Below are positions 1 through 18,640 of a stretch of DNA of 64,000 nt, piece by piece. The notes under the pieces were generated by a model that worked only from the letters and a program-made list of their open reading frames with translations, made no database searches and had not been told where the DNA came from. Made by a program: the position numbers and the translations under genes. This DNA comes from Chloroflexales bacterium ZM16-3. Its GTDB lineage: Bacteria; Chloroflexota; Chloroflexia; Chloroflexales; Chloroflexaceae. Where the stretch lies: positions 87,696 through 151,695 of the forward strand of contig RYFE02000011.1 in NCBI GenBank assembly GCA_004138175.2. Reading direction: 5' to 3'. Positions within the stretch are counted from its first letter, which is position 1. Each line of letters starts with the position of its first letter.

Positions 1-797
1 GTGAAGAGGTGCGCGATCTGGAGGGCGGTCGCCCAGATCGCCTCGCGCTGAGTCTGGCTGATACCGGGGGCCGGCGACTCGCCGATCACCTTGCGGGTGT
101 TGCGCTGGATGGAGCCGTCGCGCTCGCCGAGATGGATGATCGTGCCCTGGCAGTCGCCAAGCACGGGCACCTCGATATAGCGCGATCCCGGCATGGCCGC
201 CTCCATATAGACGTGTGCGTTCCCATAGAATGCTTGGGCCGCGCCGGATGAGCGCCGGACGACGGCCAGGAGCGTGTCGCGGTCGTAGACCACATGGGTG
301 CCGCGCCCGTGGCCACCGGCGTGCGCCTTCACCACCAGCGGGAAGCCGATGACCTCAGCCTCGGCCAGCATGGCCTCGCCCTCGTCGGGGGTGAAGGCGC
401 GAGAGGATGGGCGGGTGGTGAGAATGCCGGCGGCGCGCACCCGCTCCAGCGTATCGATCTTGTTGCGCACCTGCTCCAGGGTCTCGCTGCCTGGGCCGAT
501 CACCACGATCCCCTCCGCCTCGCAGGCGCGCACAAAGCCGGGGTGCTCAGAGATAATCCCATAGCCAGGGTGAACGGCGTCCACCCCGGCGCTGCGGGCC
601 ACATCGAGCATGGCCTGGGGGTTGCGGTAGTCGCCCTGGGCAGGAAGGGCGTGGGCCTCATCGGCCAGGCGCACATGGAGGGCGCCCATATCGCCCGGCT
701 CGTACACAGCCACGGCGGCGATGCCCATATCGCGGCAGGCCCGCACAATGCGGACGGCGATCTCGCCACGGTTGGCAACCAGTACTCTTTTGAACAT
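1..797 (-). CDS. accC: Biotin carboxylase subunit of acyl-CoA carboxylase, cut by the window edge
   Basis: Only the first 265 residues are present; the 3' end lies outside the window. The N-terminus MFKRVLVANRGEIAVRI is the classic start of a biotin carboxylase, the ATP-grasp enzyme that carboxylates biotin on its carrier protein. Pre-ATP-grasp and ATP-grasp segments follow (GYGIISEHPGF, VKAHAGGHGRG, RDGSIQRNTRKVIGESPAPG). The start is the ATG at 795-797. The carboxyltransferase gene lies upstream on the same strand, separated by about 230 bp of hairpin repeats, which suggests a shared acetyl-/propionyl-CoA carboxylase. Identity as biotin carboxylase is firm. Whether it serves acetyl-CoA or propionyl-CoA, and whether a carrier domain is fused beyond the edge, cannot be seen. 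Confidence 0.93.
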   Translation of the reverse strand, partial: MFKRVLVANRGEIAVRIVRACRDMGIAAVAVYEPGDMGALHVRLADEAHALPAQGDYRNPQAMLDVARSAGVDAVHPGYGIISEHPGFVRACEAEGIVVIGPGSETLEQVRNKIDTLERVRAAGILTTRPSSRAFTPDEGEAMLAEAEVIGFPLVVKAHAGGHGRGTHVVYDRDTLLAVVRRSSGAAQAFYGNAHVYMEAAMPGSRYIEVPVLGDCQGTIIHLGERDGSIQRNTRKVIGESPAPGISQTQREAIWATALQIAHLF

Positions 798-847
798 ATG
801 TACCCTCTCTGATCTTTTCGATTGGGGTTTGGGGCTCCGCCCCAGCT

Positions 848-894
848 CTTTTTGTTGCTGGCTGGCGGCTCTGCCGCCAGCCAGCAACAAAAAG
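848..894. repeat. Long perfect hairpin, 22-bp stem and 3-nt loop
   Basis: Arms 848-869 and 873-894 are perfect reverse complements around the loop TCT, with T-rich and A-rich outer ends. It lies between accC and the carboxyltransferase gene and is preceded by a small GGGGC-TCC-GCCCC hairpin. This is the same layout as the repeats near 30.7, 32.4 and 42.1 kb. It could act as an intra-operon attenuator or RNA stabiliser. Confidence 0.8.
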
Positions 895-916
895 AAAGAT
901 CGCAATACCGCAGAAG

Positions 917-1000
917 TAACGCTGTGAGGCGTCCTGTCATTCTGAGCGAAGCGAAGAATCCCGGCCGGGACCCTTCGCTTCGCTCAGGGTGACAGCGTTA
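917..1000. repeat. Dispersed inverted-repeat element (TGTCATTCTGAGCGAAGCGA type)
   Basis: Arms 935-956 and 973-994 match as inverted repeats with two mismatches. An outer 9-bp inverted pair (TAACGCTGT / ACAGCGTTA) extends the element to 917-1000. Short non-coding palindromes with this core are widespread in environmental bacterial genomes. It lies just downstream of the carboxyltransferase gene stop. Confidence 0.75.
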
Positions 1001-1024
1001 CGTATGCTCTATTGCGAAAGATCA

Positions 1025-2560
1025 CTACATCGGCGAGATGCCGTGCTTCTTGGGCACGTGGCGGTCGCGCTTGGCGAGGGTCACATGCAAGGCGCGGATG
1101 AGGACGCGGCGGCTATCGCGCGGCTCGATCACGTCGTCGATCAGGCCGCGGGCGGCGGCGACGTAGGGGTTGTTGAACTTCTGCTGGTACTCGCCCACCA
1201 GCTCGGCGCTGCGGGCCTGCGGGTCCTCGGCGGCCTTCACCTCGTTGCGGAAGAGGATGTTGACCGCGCCGGCCGCGCCCATCACCGCCAGCTCGGCGTT
1301 CGGCCAGGCGTAGAGCAGGTCGCCGCGCAGGCCCTTGCTGCTCATCACGCAGTAGGCACCGCCGTAGCTCTTGCGCAGAATCAGCATCAGCTTGGGCACG
1401 GTGGCCTCGCTGTAGGCGTAGATCAGGCGCGCGCCGTTGCGGATGATCCCGCCGTACTCCTGGCTGGTGCCCGGCAGGAAGCCCGGCACGTCCTGGAGGG
1501 TGATCACCGGGATGTTGTAGGCGTCGCAGATGCGGATGAAGTGGGTGGCCTTGATGCTGGCCTTAATGTCGATCGTACCGGCGAGCACCATGGGCTGGTT
1601 GGCCACGATCCCCACCACAAAGCCGTCGAGCCGGGCGAAGCCGACCACCATATTCTGCGCCCAGAGCTCGTGGATCTCCAGGAAGCGCCCGTCGTCCGCG
1701 ATGCTGCCGATCACCTGGCGCACATCGTAGGGCTTGTGCGGGTCCACCGGCACCAGGTGCTCAAGCTCGGGGCAGCGGCGCTCCGGGTCGTCGCGCGGGG
1801 GGATGTAGGGCGGGTCGTTCAGGTTGTTGGAGGGCAGGTAGCTGAGCAACTCGCGCACCTTCAGCAGGCACTCGCGGTCGTCGCTAGACAAGAAGTGGGC
1901 CACGCCGCTCTCGGTGGCGTGGATACGCCCGCCGCCAAGCTCCTCCTGGCTGACGCTCTCCTGCATCACCGAGCGCACCACGTCGGGGCCGGTGATGAAC
2001 ATGTAGCTGTTCTCGGTCATAAAGATAAAGTCGGTGAGCCCCGGCGAGTAGACCGCGCCGCCGGCGCATGGGCCGAGGATGACCGAGAGCTGCGGGATAA
2101 CGCCGGAGGACTCGCAGTTGGCGTCGAAGATACGGGCGTAGCCGCCCAGGCTGTCCACGCCCTCCTGGATGCGCGCCCCGCCCGAGTCGTTCAGGGCGAC
2201 GAAGGGGCAGCCGTAGCTGAGGGCCATGCGCATGGCCTTGACGATCTTGTTGGCGTGCATCTCGCCGAGCGAGCCGCCCATGACGGTGGCGTCCTGGGCG
2301 GCGGCGAAGACCTGGCGGCCCTGGACGAGCCCGAACCCGGTGATCACGCCGTCGCCGAGGCGCGAGCCCTTCCCGCCCATATAGCTATCGTAGCGCGGCG
2401 TCACCAGGGTGTCGATCTGGTTGAAGCTGCCGGGGTCGAAGAGCAGGTCGATCCGCTCCTGGGCAGTCAGCCGACCGCGCTTGTGCTGGGCCGCAACATC
2501 TTTGTCCGAACCTGCGGCCTCGGCCTTGAGTGCGCGCAGCCTGTCGATATGTTCCTGCAT
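1025..2560 (-). CDS. pccB: Acyl-CoA (propionyl/acetyl-CoA) carboxylase carboxyltransferase subunit
   Basis: A 511-residue carboxyltransferase that moves CO2 from carboxybiotin to an acyl-CoA, giving malonyl- or methylmalonyl-CoA. It has the two crotonase-like halves of the family. The N half carries SGGARIQEGVDSLGGYARIF near residue 125; the C half carries DVPGFLPGTSQE near 358 and KSYGGAYCVM. Length is normal for PccB/AccD-type enzymes. The ATG at 2558-2560 is 5 nt past the stop of the phosphopantetheinyl transferase gene, with GAGGAAG inside that gene's end as ribosome site, so the two are translationally linked. In Chloroflexia such enzymes also serve the 3-hydroxypropionate bi-cycle; here the neighbours point to extender-unit supply. 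Substrate choice is not resolved. Confidence 0.92.
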   Translation of the reverse strand: MQEHIDRLRALKAEAAGSDKDVAAQHKRGRLTAQERIDLLFDPGSFNQIDTLVTPRYDSYMGGKGSRLGDGVITGFGLVQGRQVFAAAQDATVMGGSLGEMHANKIVKAMRMALSYGCPFVALNDSGGARIQEGVDSLGGYARIFDANCESSGVIPQLSVILGPCAGGAVYSPGLTDFIFMTENSYMFITGPDVVRSVMQESVSQEELGGGRIHATESGVAHFLSSDDRECLLKVRELLSYLPSNNLNDPPYIPPRDDPERRCPELEHLVPVDPHKPYDVRQVIGSIADDGRFLEIHELWAQNMVVGFARLDGFVVGIVANQPMVLAGTIDIKASIKATHFIRICDAYNIPVITLQDVPGFLPGTSQEYGGIIRNGARLIYAYSEATVPKLMLILRKSYGGAYCVMSSKGLRGDLLYAWPNAELAVMGAAGAVNILFRNEVKAAEDPQARSAELVGEYQQKFNNPYVAAARGLIDDVIEPRDSRRVLIRALHVTLAKRDRHVPKKHGISPM

Positions 2561-2565
2561 CAGCG

Positions 2566-3288
2566 TTATTCTTCCTCGTACTCGTAGACAATGGTGATCA
2601 CACAGCCGTCGAGCTCGCGCCAGCAGCCAGTGAGGGTTGTGCTGGCCAGATCAGTGCAGATAACGAGCGGCGCCCACTGGCCCGCGACCGGCGGGGCGGG
2701 CAGGCATGTGACGGCCCGCGTGTCAACGCGCAGCCCGTGATGGGTGAGCTTAAGCGTCGCCTCCTTGGCGCTCCAGATCGCGGTGGAGAGCAGCTCGTAA
2801 TGATCTGGCGGTGTAGCGGCGAGCAGAGCTAGCTCGTGCTCGGTGTCATACGCCTCGGCGAAGGCCGCCCCCCTCGGCTTAACCTGCTCGATATCGGCGC
2901 CCACTGCGATTGCAGGTTGCAGATTGTAGATTGCAGATTGGGCTCTCGTCAACATGGCGCAGAGCGCCAGGCCCTCGGTGTGGCTAATGCTGATCTGAAG
3001 CGCCCCCAACTCCGCGCCGATATGGGGGATGGACAGCGCCATGCCCCAGGGCACAACTCGCGGCGCACCATCGTGGTCGCTCATAATCATGATCGCGTCA
3101 AGGGGTAGATCCACGCCGCGCCGGGCTATGTGCCTGCGCAGCAGCCGCTTGGCCGCCCAGCGGCCGAGCAGCCAGTCGTCCCGGCGCTTCGCGAAGCGCA
3201 GCCTGTCGTAACAGTCCTGCTCGGGCGGGGCGAGGATTCGCCCCGGCGGTGGGATGGTGTCGCGCTCAGCGATCAGCCAGTCGATCAT
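2566..3288 (-). CDS. 4'-phosphopantetheinyl transferase, Sfp type
   Basis: About 240 residues, the usual size for Sfp-type enzymes that move phosphopantetheine from CoA to carrier proteins. Diagnostic motifs are VGADIE near residue 128 (canonical VGxDIE, Mg binding) and WSAKEATLK near 172 (WxxKEA). I take ATG 3286-3288 (MIDWLIAERDT); a longer frame to 3384 would begin inside a hairpin repeat. It lies directly downstream of the megasynthase on the same strand and overlaps the ribosome site of pccB, so it is the obvious candidate to activate the five carriers. Odd feature: residues about 115-127 (QSAIYNLQPAIA) are encoded by the genome's GATTGCA heptamer repeat, inserted in frame just before the metal-binding motif. 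Confidence 0.9.
   Translation of the reverse strand: MIDWLIAERDTIPPPGRILAPPEQDCYDRLRFAKRRDDWLLGRWAAKRLLRRHIARRGVDLPLDAIMIMSDHDGAPRVVPWGMALSIPHIGAELGALQISISHTEGLALCAMLTRAQSAIYNLQPAIAVGADIEQVKPRGAAFAEAYDTEHELALLAATPPDHYELLSTAIWSAKEATLKLTHHGLRVDTRAVTCLPAPPVAGQWAPLVICTDLASTTLTGCWRELDGCVITIVYEYEEE
2908..2940. repeat. GATTGCA heptamer array inside the phosphopantetheinyl transferase gene
   Basis: About four tandem copies of the 7-bp unit GATTGCA/CAATCTG with single-base variants. The same unit forms intergenic arrays at 16.6, 17.8, 20.1, 25.2, 53.9, 58.0 and 59.8 kb. Here it is read in frame as part of the protein. Confidence 0.85.
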
Positions 3289-3340
3289 GCGTTGTACCTG
3301 CCGGTGGGCTACGGGGCGGCGTAGCCGCCCCAGACGCTTT

Positions 3341-3389
3341 ATATGATGGTGCATCGTGGCGGCTACGCCGCCACGATGCACCATCGTAT
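3341..3389. repeat. Long hairpin at the 3' end of the megasynthase gene
   Basis: Arms 3341-3363 and 3367-3389 pair over 23 bp with one mismatch around a 3-nt loop, ending one base from the megasynthase stop codon (3391-3393). There is no T-tract, so simple intrinsic termination is not assured. A small GGGCGGC-GTA-GCCGCCC hairpin follows at about 3312-3328. Confidence 0.8.
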
Positions 3390-3390
3390 A

Positions 3391-12735
<9,345 letters not shown>

Positions 12736-12750
12736 TGGTCGACTCCAATA

Positions 12751-12799
12751 TTTGCCTATTGCGGGATTGCCGCTTCGCGGCAATCCCGCAATAGGCAAA
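12751..12799. repeat. Long perfect hairpin upstream of the megasynthase gene
   Basis: Arms 12751-12773 and 12777-12799 are perfect 23-bp reverse complements around the loop TTC. It fills most of the 72-bp gap between the acyl-CoA dehydrogenase stop and the megasynthase ATG, ending about 15 nt before that ATG. Its geometry (23-bp stem, 3-nt loop) equals that of the hairpin after the same gene, although the sequence differs. Confidence 0.85.
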
Positions 12800-12807
12800 A
12801 GTTATAT

Positions 12808-14442
<1,635 letters not shown>

Positions 14443-14936
14443 GGGCGCCCTCCTGCGCTGCGCGTAACAAGTCCTCAGTGCATGCTAGTATGTTTTGGTT
14501 GGGGTATGAAGTAAGATTATCATATATTGCCTGGCGCGGTGCAAAAGAAACAGGCTGATTATATTTAGGTAAGGCATCACCAGTAAGTTGCGCGCCATAA
14601 CAACACTCAGTGTACGCGGCACAACAATTCTAGACCCGGTCGTACTACCCCAGGAGCAAAACACAATGGGAGTAACAGGGCCGCATGGTGATGACGGCGA
14701 TCTTTAAGCGGCCAGTCGAGGGGTTCAAGGCTGTTGCAATGTTGGCGGATGCCGCCGCCCGGCGACTGAAGTCGCGGGCTCTCGTTTACGAAGGCCGCCT
14801 GCGCGGCCTGCATGAGGCCGCGCAGGCGGCCTTCGTAGATGAGAGCCCGCCCGTTTACGGGCCGGGCGCGTGACGTTGCAACAGGCAGATCGAGGGGTTC
14901 GGTATCCGTGCGCGGGCACAACCTGACAGTTGCAGA
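14443..14936. other. 494-bp intergenic region without a gene
   Basis: This gap lies between the dehydrogenase start and the lipoprotein gene stop. The half near the dehydrogenase is AT-richer and should carry its promoter, though no good -35/-10 pair stands out. The other half is a MITE-like palindromic element (14731-14884). Short frames through the palindrome (about 60-100 codons on either strand) look like by-products of its symmetry. No tRNA-like fold was seen. Confidence 0.6.
14731..14884. mobile_element. MITE-like palindromic element with terminal inverted repeats
   Basis: The ends 14731-14742 (CTGTTGCAATGT) and 14873-14884 (ACGTTGCAACAG) are 12-bp inverted repeats with one mismatch. 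Inside are nested palindromes, including a GCGACTGAAGTCGC stem and a long near-palindrome around GGCCGCCTGCGCGGCC. A 10-bp direct repeat, CGAGGGGTTC, lies outside both ends (14717-14726 and 14891-14900). The end sequence recurs at 32398-32412. No transposase is encoded. Confidence 0.6.
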
Positions 14937-16274
14937 TCAGGACTCGGGCACATACACAATGATCGGCGTCTGCACGCCAAGCGGGATGCTCTGCCCGGCG
15001 GTATGAGTCCGCACATCATAGGTGGCGAGATGCGCCGCCTCGCCCTGGTAGCTGATCATGAGCAGGCGCAAATCATTGGTGAGGTGAAGCGCGCCGGTGT
15101 CGGCGGGTAGATCAACCCGCTCGACCAGCGCCCCGTCGCCGGTGCGGAAGATCAGTGCATCCTGTGGCGCGCCCGGCTCATCGGGCTGCGGCAGCGTGCG
15201 CACCAGCAGGTAGGCGCTGTCTGGCGACCAGGCGTAGATCTCGCCGATGTATTGCCGCTCCCCATACTCCCAGATATCCCAGGGGATGAGCGCCGGATCA
15301 AGGATGCGCGGCGGGCCTGGCTGGCTCAGATCGTAGAGCCGTAGCTCATGGGGGGGGCGATCATCCTTGTCGCGCTGCAGGCAGGCGAAGTATCGCCCGT
15401 CCGGCGAGAGCGAAAGATCGGTGAACTGCATGCCCTGAGCTTGGGGCCATGGATCGCCCGCGCCGATCTGGCGGGTCTCATCCGTGCGCGTGTCGTACAG
15501 CATGAGCGTCGTCGTCACCAGCGCTAAGTGCATGTCAGGCTGCCAGGTGTAGACAAAGGTGTCCGTCTGGGCGTTAAACACAAGTTCGTCGGTAAATGTA
15601 TCCACACCATACGGGAACGACTGGCGCTTAGGGCTTGGGCTGTCGGGGTCGATCCACCAGAGCGAGTAGACCCTCGTGTGCTCGTAGGTCTGCCCATAGA
15701 TAAAGTGTGGCCCCCAGCCGAGCAGCACGTCTGTGTAGCGCAGATTGTAGTTATCAAAGATATCAATGGTGGAGGTGATCCCCGTGGTGATATCGGTGAT
15801 CTGCGTTACATCCAGGTATTGGTCTGGTGGAGAGGGGATGTCCACTCGCGCGGCAAAGCGCGTGCCAGCGGGGGAGATGACGCCACCGCGCTCGATCTGG
15901 CGGTCGCCCACAACCGCGCCGCTGGCCGGATCGATCAGCGCCAGCTGATTGGTCGGCGAGATCGGCAGGGTCGCCAGCGGCGAGCCGCCGGGCCGCTCGA
16001 TGATATCGGTCACGCCCCGGCCGAGCGGCCGCAGTTGCCCAGATTTCGTGACCGCGACCAGATCGCCGGAGATGATCCGCCAGGGGTCGCCGCGGCGCCA
16101 TGCCAAGAGCAACTCCGTGTCGCTAAGGCCGTTCGCGGGCAGCCACAGCCATGCCAGATCCTGCACCGACGGCGCGGGCGACGGCGTGGGGAGTGGGAGT
16201 GGCGGGGCCGCGCATGAGACCGTCAGGCAGATCATGCAGATCAGGATTGTGAGCGTGCGTATGCGCTGACTCAT
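14937..16274 (-). CDS. Predicted lipoprotein with TolB/WD-like beta-propeller repeats
   Basis: 445 residues. The N-terminus has a basic start, a hydrophobic run and a lipobox (LTVSC-AAPP), so it is probably exported and lipid-anchored on the outer face, followed by a Pro/Ser/Thr-rich spacer. The rest has repeated blade-like units with LSPDGRYFACL, WSPDSAYLLV and SPAGTRFAAR, typical of TolB-like propellers. No catalytic motif is visible. It follows the histidine-kinase gene on the same strand after about 75 bp and may be the last gene of that unit. Function unknown; a ligand-sensing or scaffold role is only a guess. Confidence 0.72.
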   Translation of the reverse strand: MSQRIRTLTILICMICLTVSCAAPPLPLPTPSPAPSVQDLAWLWLPANGLSDTELLLAWRRGDPWRIISGDLVAVTKSGQLRPLGRGVTDIIERPGGSPLATLPISPTNQLALIDPASGAVVGDRQIERGGVISPAGTRFAARVDIPSPPDQYLDVTQITDITTGITSTIDIFDNYNLRYTDVLLGWGPHFIYGQTYEHTRVYSLWWIDPDSPSPKRQSFPYGVDTFTDELVFNAQTDTFVYTWQPDMHLALVTTTLMLYDTRTDETRQIGAGDPWPQAQGMQFTDLSLSPDGRYFACLQRDKDDRPPHELRLYDLSQPGPPRILDPALIPWDIWEYGERQYIGEIYAWSPDSAYLLVRTLPQPDEPGAPQDALIFRTGDGALVERVDLPADTGALHLTNDLRLLMISYQGEAAHLATYDVRTHTAGQSIPLGVQTPIIVYVPES

Positions 16275-16350
16275 AGGTGTATCGCACTGCTATTGAAAGC
16301 CTCCCAATGGACCAATGATCGGCGTTGTGGGCGGACACGTTGGCCCGCCC

Positions 16351-17802
16351 CTACGGCCCCACCGGGATTGTGAACGAGACCGTCGTCCCCGCGCCGGGGG
16401 CGCTCTCGGCGCGAATCTCGCCGCCGTGGGCCTCGACCATGCGCCGGGCGATGGCCAGCCCCAGCCCGGCCCCGCCGCTGCTGCGGGTGCGCGCCCGGTC
16501 GGCCCGGTAGAACCTGTCGAAGATATGCGGCAGGTCCTCGGCGGCGATCCCGCCGCCGGTGTCGCTCACCCGGAACACGATTTCAGATTGTTGATTGTTG
16601 ATTGTTGATTGTCCACCCGAATCTGCAATCTGCAATCTGCAATCTGCAATCTCCGCCGAGAGCGTGACGCTGCCCCCGGCGGGCGTGTGGCGCAGGGCGT
16701 TGCCGAGCAGATTGCCGAGCACCTGGGCGATCCGCTGCGGGTCCACCGTGATCTCGGGCAGGTTGTCGGCAATCTCCAGGCGCAGCCCCACGCCGCGACC
16801 GGCGGCCTGCTGGGTGAAGGAGCTGCCAGCGTCGCGGGCGAGCTGGGCGGGCTCCACCGACTCGGGATAGAGCGGCAGCTGACCGGCCTCGGCCAAGGCC
16901 AGCAGGCGCAGGTCATCGATCAGGCGCTCTAGCAACGCCACCTCGCTCAGCAGCCCATCGATCTGCGGGGCGTCCGGCGCATACACCCCGTCCTGGATGC
17001 CCTCCAGACGGCCCTTGATGATCGAGAGCGGCGTGCGCAGCTCGTGGGCCACATCGGCGGTGAGCTGGCGGCGCTGCTGGTCGGCCTCCACCAGGGTCTC
17101 GGCCATGCGGTTGAAGGCCACAGCCAGCTCACCCACCTCGCGCAGCGCCGAGGGTCGCACCCGCGCCGTCATATCGCCAGCGGCGAGGGACTGGGCCGCG
17201 CGGGTGAGCTGGCCCATGGGCCGGCTGATCTGCCGCGAGAAGAAGGCTGCCAGGGCCAGCAGGATCGCGGCCAGGGCCAGGCCCGCGCTGGCGAAACCCT
17301 GCACCAACCGTCGGCCATCGAACATCGCCCCAGATGAGTCGGCCCGCCCGCCGTCGTAGGAGATCAGCAGCGAGCCCACCACCCGCCCGCCGCTGCTGAT
17401 CGGCATGCTCTGGGTGAAGTTGCCGTAGCTCGCGCCAGAGAGCTGCGGGGGCACCGGCGGTGCCGATGGCCCCGCGATGACGACCGGGTCGGCCTGCGTG
17501 CTGGCCAGCACCCGGCCGTGGTCATCGACCAGGGTCACGGCCTGCCAGTCGGAGAGGTCACGCCTGCGCTCAATAGTCGAGAACCACTCCCCGACGCCGT
17601 CCCACGAGCCGCGCCGCCCATAGAACGCCTCGATCTGGCGCACCTCATCGCGGGCGGTCATCTGAGCCTTCATGCTCCACTCGCCCGTGCGGCTCTCAAA
17701 GTTCGCCACCGCCAGCCCAAAGAATCCAAGCATACCGCCGACGCCCAGAATGATCACCAGGGCGAATGCGGTCAGCATCAGAATAAAGATTCGTGGGCGC
17801 AT
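16351..17802 (-). CDS. Membrane-bound sensor histidine kinase, OmpR-system partner
   Basis: 483 residues: transmembrane segment near residues 5-28, extracytoplasmic sensor region, second transmembrane segment near 180-200 (AGLALAAILLALAAFF), HAMP linker, HisKA with the phospho-accepting His in AHELRTPLSII near 252, and an ATPase domain (NLLGNALRHTPAGG, SDTGGGIAAEDLPHIFDRFY, GAGLGLAIA). It probably phosphorylates the adjacent response regulator. I start at ATG 17800-17802 (MRPRIFILM); an upstream in-frame start at 17853 would only add heptamer-encoded residues. Odd feature: about 24 residues ([20 protein letters not shown] and on) encoded by heptamer repeats are inserted in the ATPase domain between the N box and the DTGGG motif. 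No Shine-Dalgarno sequence is seen, because a heptamer array precedes the ATG. Confidence 0.93.
   Translation of the reverse strand: MRPRIFILMLTAFALVIILGVGGMLGFFGLAVANFESRTGEWSMKAQMTARDEVRQIEAFYGRRGSWDGVGEWFSTIERRRDLSDWQAVTLVDDHGRVLASTQADPVVIAGPSAPPVPPQLSGASYGNFTQSMPISSGGRVVGSLLISYDGGRADSSGAMFDGRRLVQGFASAGLALAAILLALAAFFSRQISRPMGQLTRAAQSLAAGDMTARVRPSALREVGELAVAFNRMAETLVEADQQRRQLTADVAHELRTPLSIIKGRLEGIQDGVYAPDAPQIDGLLSEVALLERLIDDLRLLALAEAGQLPLYPESVEPAQLARDAGSSFTQQAAGRGVGLRLEIADNLPEITVDPQRIAQVLGNLLGNALRHTPAGGSVTLSAEIADCRLQIADSGGQSTINNQQSEIVFRVSDTGGGIAAEDLPHIFDRFYRADRARTRSSGGAGLGLAIARRMVEAHGGEIRAESAPGAGTTVSFTIPVGP
16582..16652. repeat. Two heptamer arrays inside the kinase ATPase domain
   Basis: TTGATTG units (16589-16612) adjoin CAATCTG units (16620-16652). 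Both are 7-bp tandem repeats, and both are read in frame within the histidine kinase gene. Confidence 0.88.
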
Positions 17803-17805
17803 GAC

Positions 17806-17862
17806 GATTGCAGATTGTAGATTGCAGATTGCAGATTGCAGATTGACCTGCAATCTGCAATT
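17806..17862. repeat. GATTGCA heptamer array between regulator and kinase genes
   Basis: About six direct GATTGCA units followed by an inverted CAATCTGCAATT end, filling the whole gap between the response-regulator stop and the kinase ATG. It can fold as a hairpin and replaces any ribosome-binding site. Confidence 0.88.
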
Positions 17863-18556
17863 ATGTGGGTTCGGCGAACTTATAGCCGACGCCGTAGATA
17901 GTGATGATGTACTGGGGGGTGTGGGTGTCGGGCTCGATCTTGCGGCGCAGGTTCTTGATGTGGGCGTCCACGGTGCGGTCGTAGCCAGCGTAGCTCACGT
18001 CGTACACCAGATCAAGCAGCTGGGCGCGGGTGAAGGGGCGGCCGGGCTCGCGGGCGAGGACGGCCAGCAGGTCAAACTCGGTGGCGGTGAGGTCGATCAG
18101 CTCGCCGTCGCGGCGCACGCTGCGCCGCTCCAGATCAACGCTCAGTCCGCCGATATGGATCACCCCGCCGGGCGCGGCGTCGCCCTCGCTGCGGCGGAGC
18201 ACGGCCCGCACGCGGGCAACTAGCTCGCGCGGGCTGAAGGGCTTGGTGATATAGTCGTCGGCGCCGAGCTCCAGTCCGACCAGGAGATCAGCCTCCTCGA
18301 CGCGGGCGGTGAGCATAATGATCGGCAGCTTGCGGGTGGCCGGGTCCTGGCGCAGGGCGCGGGTAACATCGAGGCCATCGACGCCGGGGAGCATCAGGTC
18401 GAGCACCACCAAGCTAGGGCGCTCGGCGCGGGCCAGGCGGATGGCCGCGTTTCCATCCCCGGCGGTGATCACCCGGAACCCGGCCCGGTCGAGGTAGTCG
18501 CGGGCGATCTGCACGATGCCGGGCTCGTCATCGACAACCAGGATTGTCCGGGTCAT
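17861..18556 (-). CDS. OmpR/PhoB-family response regulator
   Basis: 231 residues. The receiver domain (1-120) has the acidic pocket (VVDDEP), the phospho-Asp in LVVLDLMLPG near residue 52, and the Lys in TKPFSPREL. A winged-helix DNA-binding domain follows (about 130-230), ending in DRTVDAHIKNLRRKIEPD and YGVGYKF, typical of PhoB/OmpR regulators. It precedes the histidine kinase gene and forms a two-component pair with it. Target genes are unknown; the membrane protein upstream (18641-19135) and the lipoprotein downstream are natural candidates. Confidence 0.95.
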   Translation of the reverse strand: MTRTILVVDDEPGIVQIARDYLDRAGFRVITAGDGNAAIRLARAERPSLVVLDLMLPGVDGLDVTRALRQDPATRKLPIIMLTARVEEADLLVGLELGADDYITKPFSPRELVARVRAVLRRSEGDAAPGGVIHIGGLSVDLERRSVRRDGELIDLTATEFDLLAVLAREPGRPFTRAQLLDLVYDVSYAGYDRTVDAHIKNLRRKIEPDTHTPQYIITIYGVGYKFAEPT

Positions 18557-18580
18557 GTCTTACCTTCCCCAACATACTGG

Positions 18581-18609
18581 TAGAGACGCCCCGGCGGGGC
18601 GTCTCTACG
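18581..18609. repeat. 29-nt palindrome of the GTAGRGRCGCCCC family
   Basis: A self-complementary GTAGAGACGCCCC...GGGGCGTCTCTAC sequence in the gap between the Met-rich membrane protein gene and the response regulator. Relatives lie at 7710, 43692, 48852, 55016 and 58490. Confidence 0.8.
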
Positions 18610-18640
18610 CTACATTCTAGGTTCTACCTTCCGGCACCCC

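Noticed and set aside
14740..14880. Short frames of about 60-100 codons in the 14.7-kb palindrome, including one on each strand with similar peptides
   Set aside because: The similarity comes from the palindrome itself; there is no ribosome site and no domain.
16351..17802. Histidine kinase as a pseudogene because of its repeat insertion
   Set aside because: The frame is open throughout and all kinase motifs are intact on both sides of the insert; altered activity remains possible.
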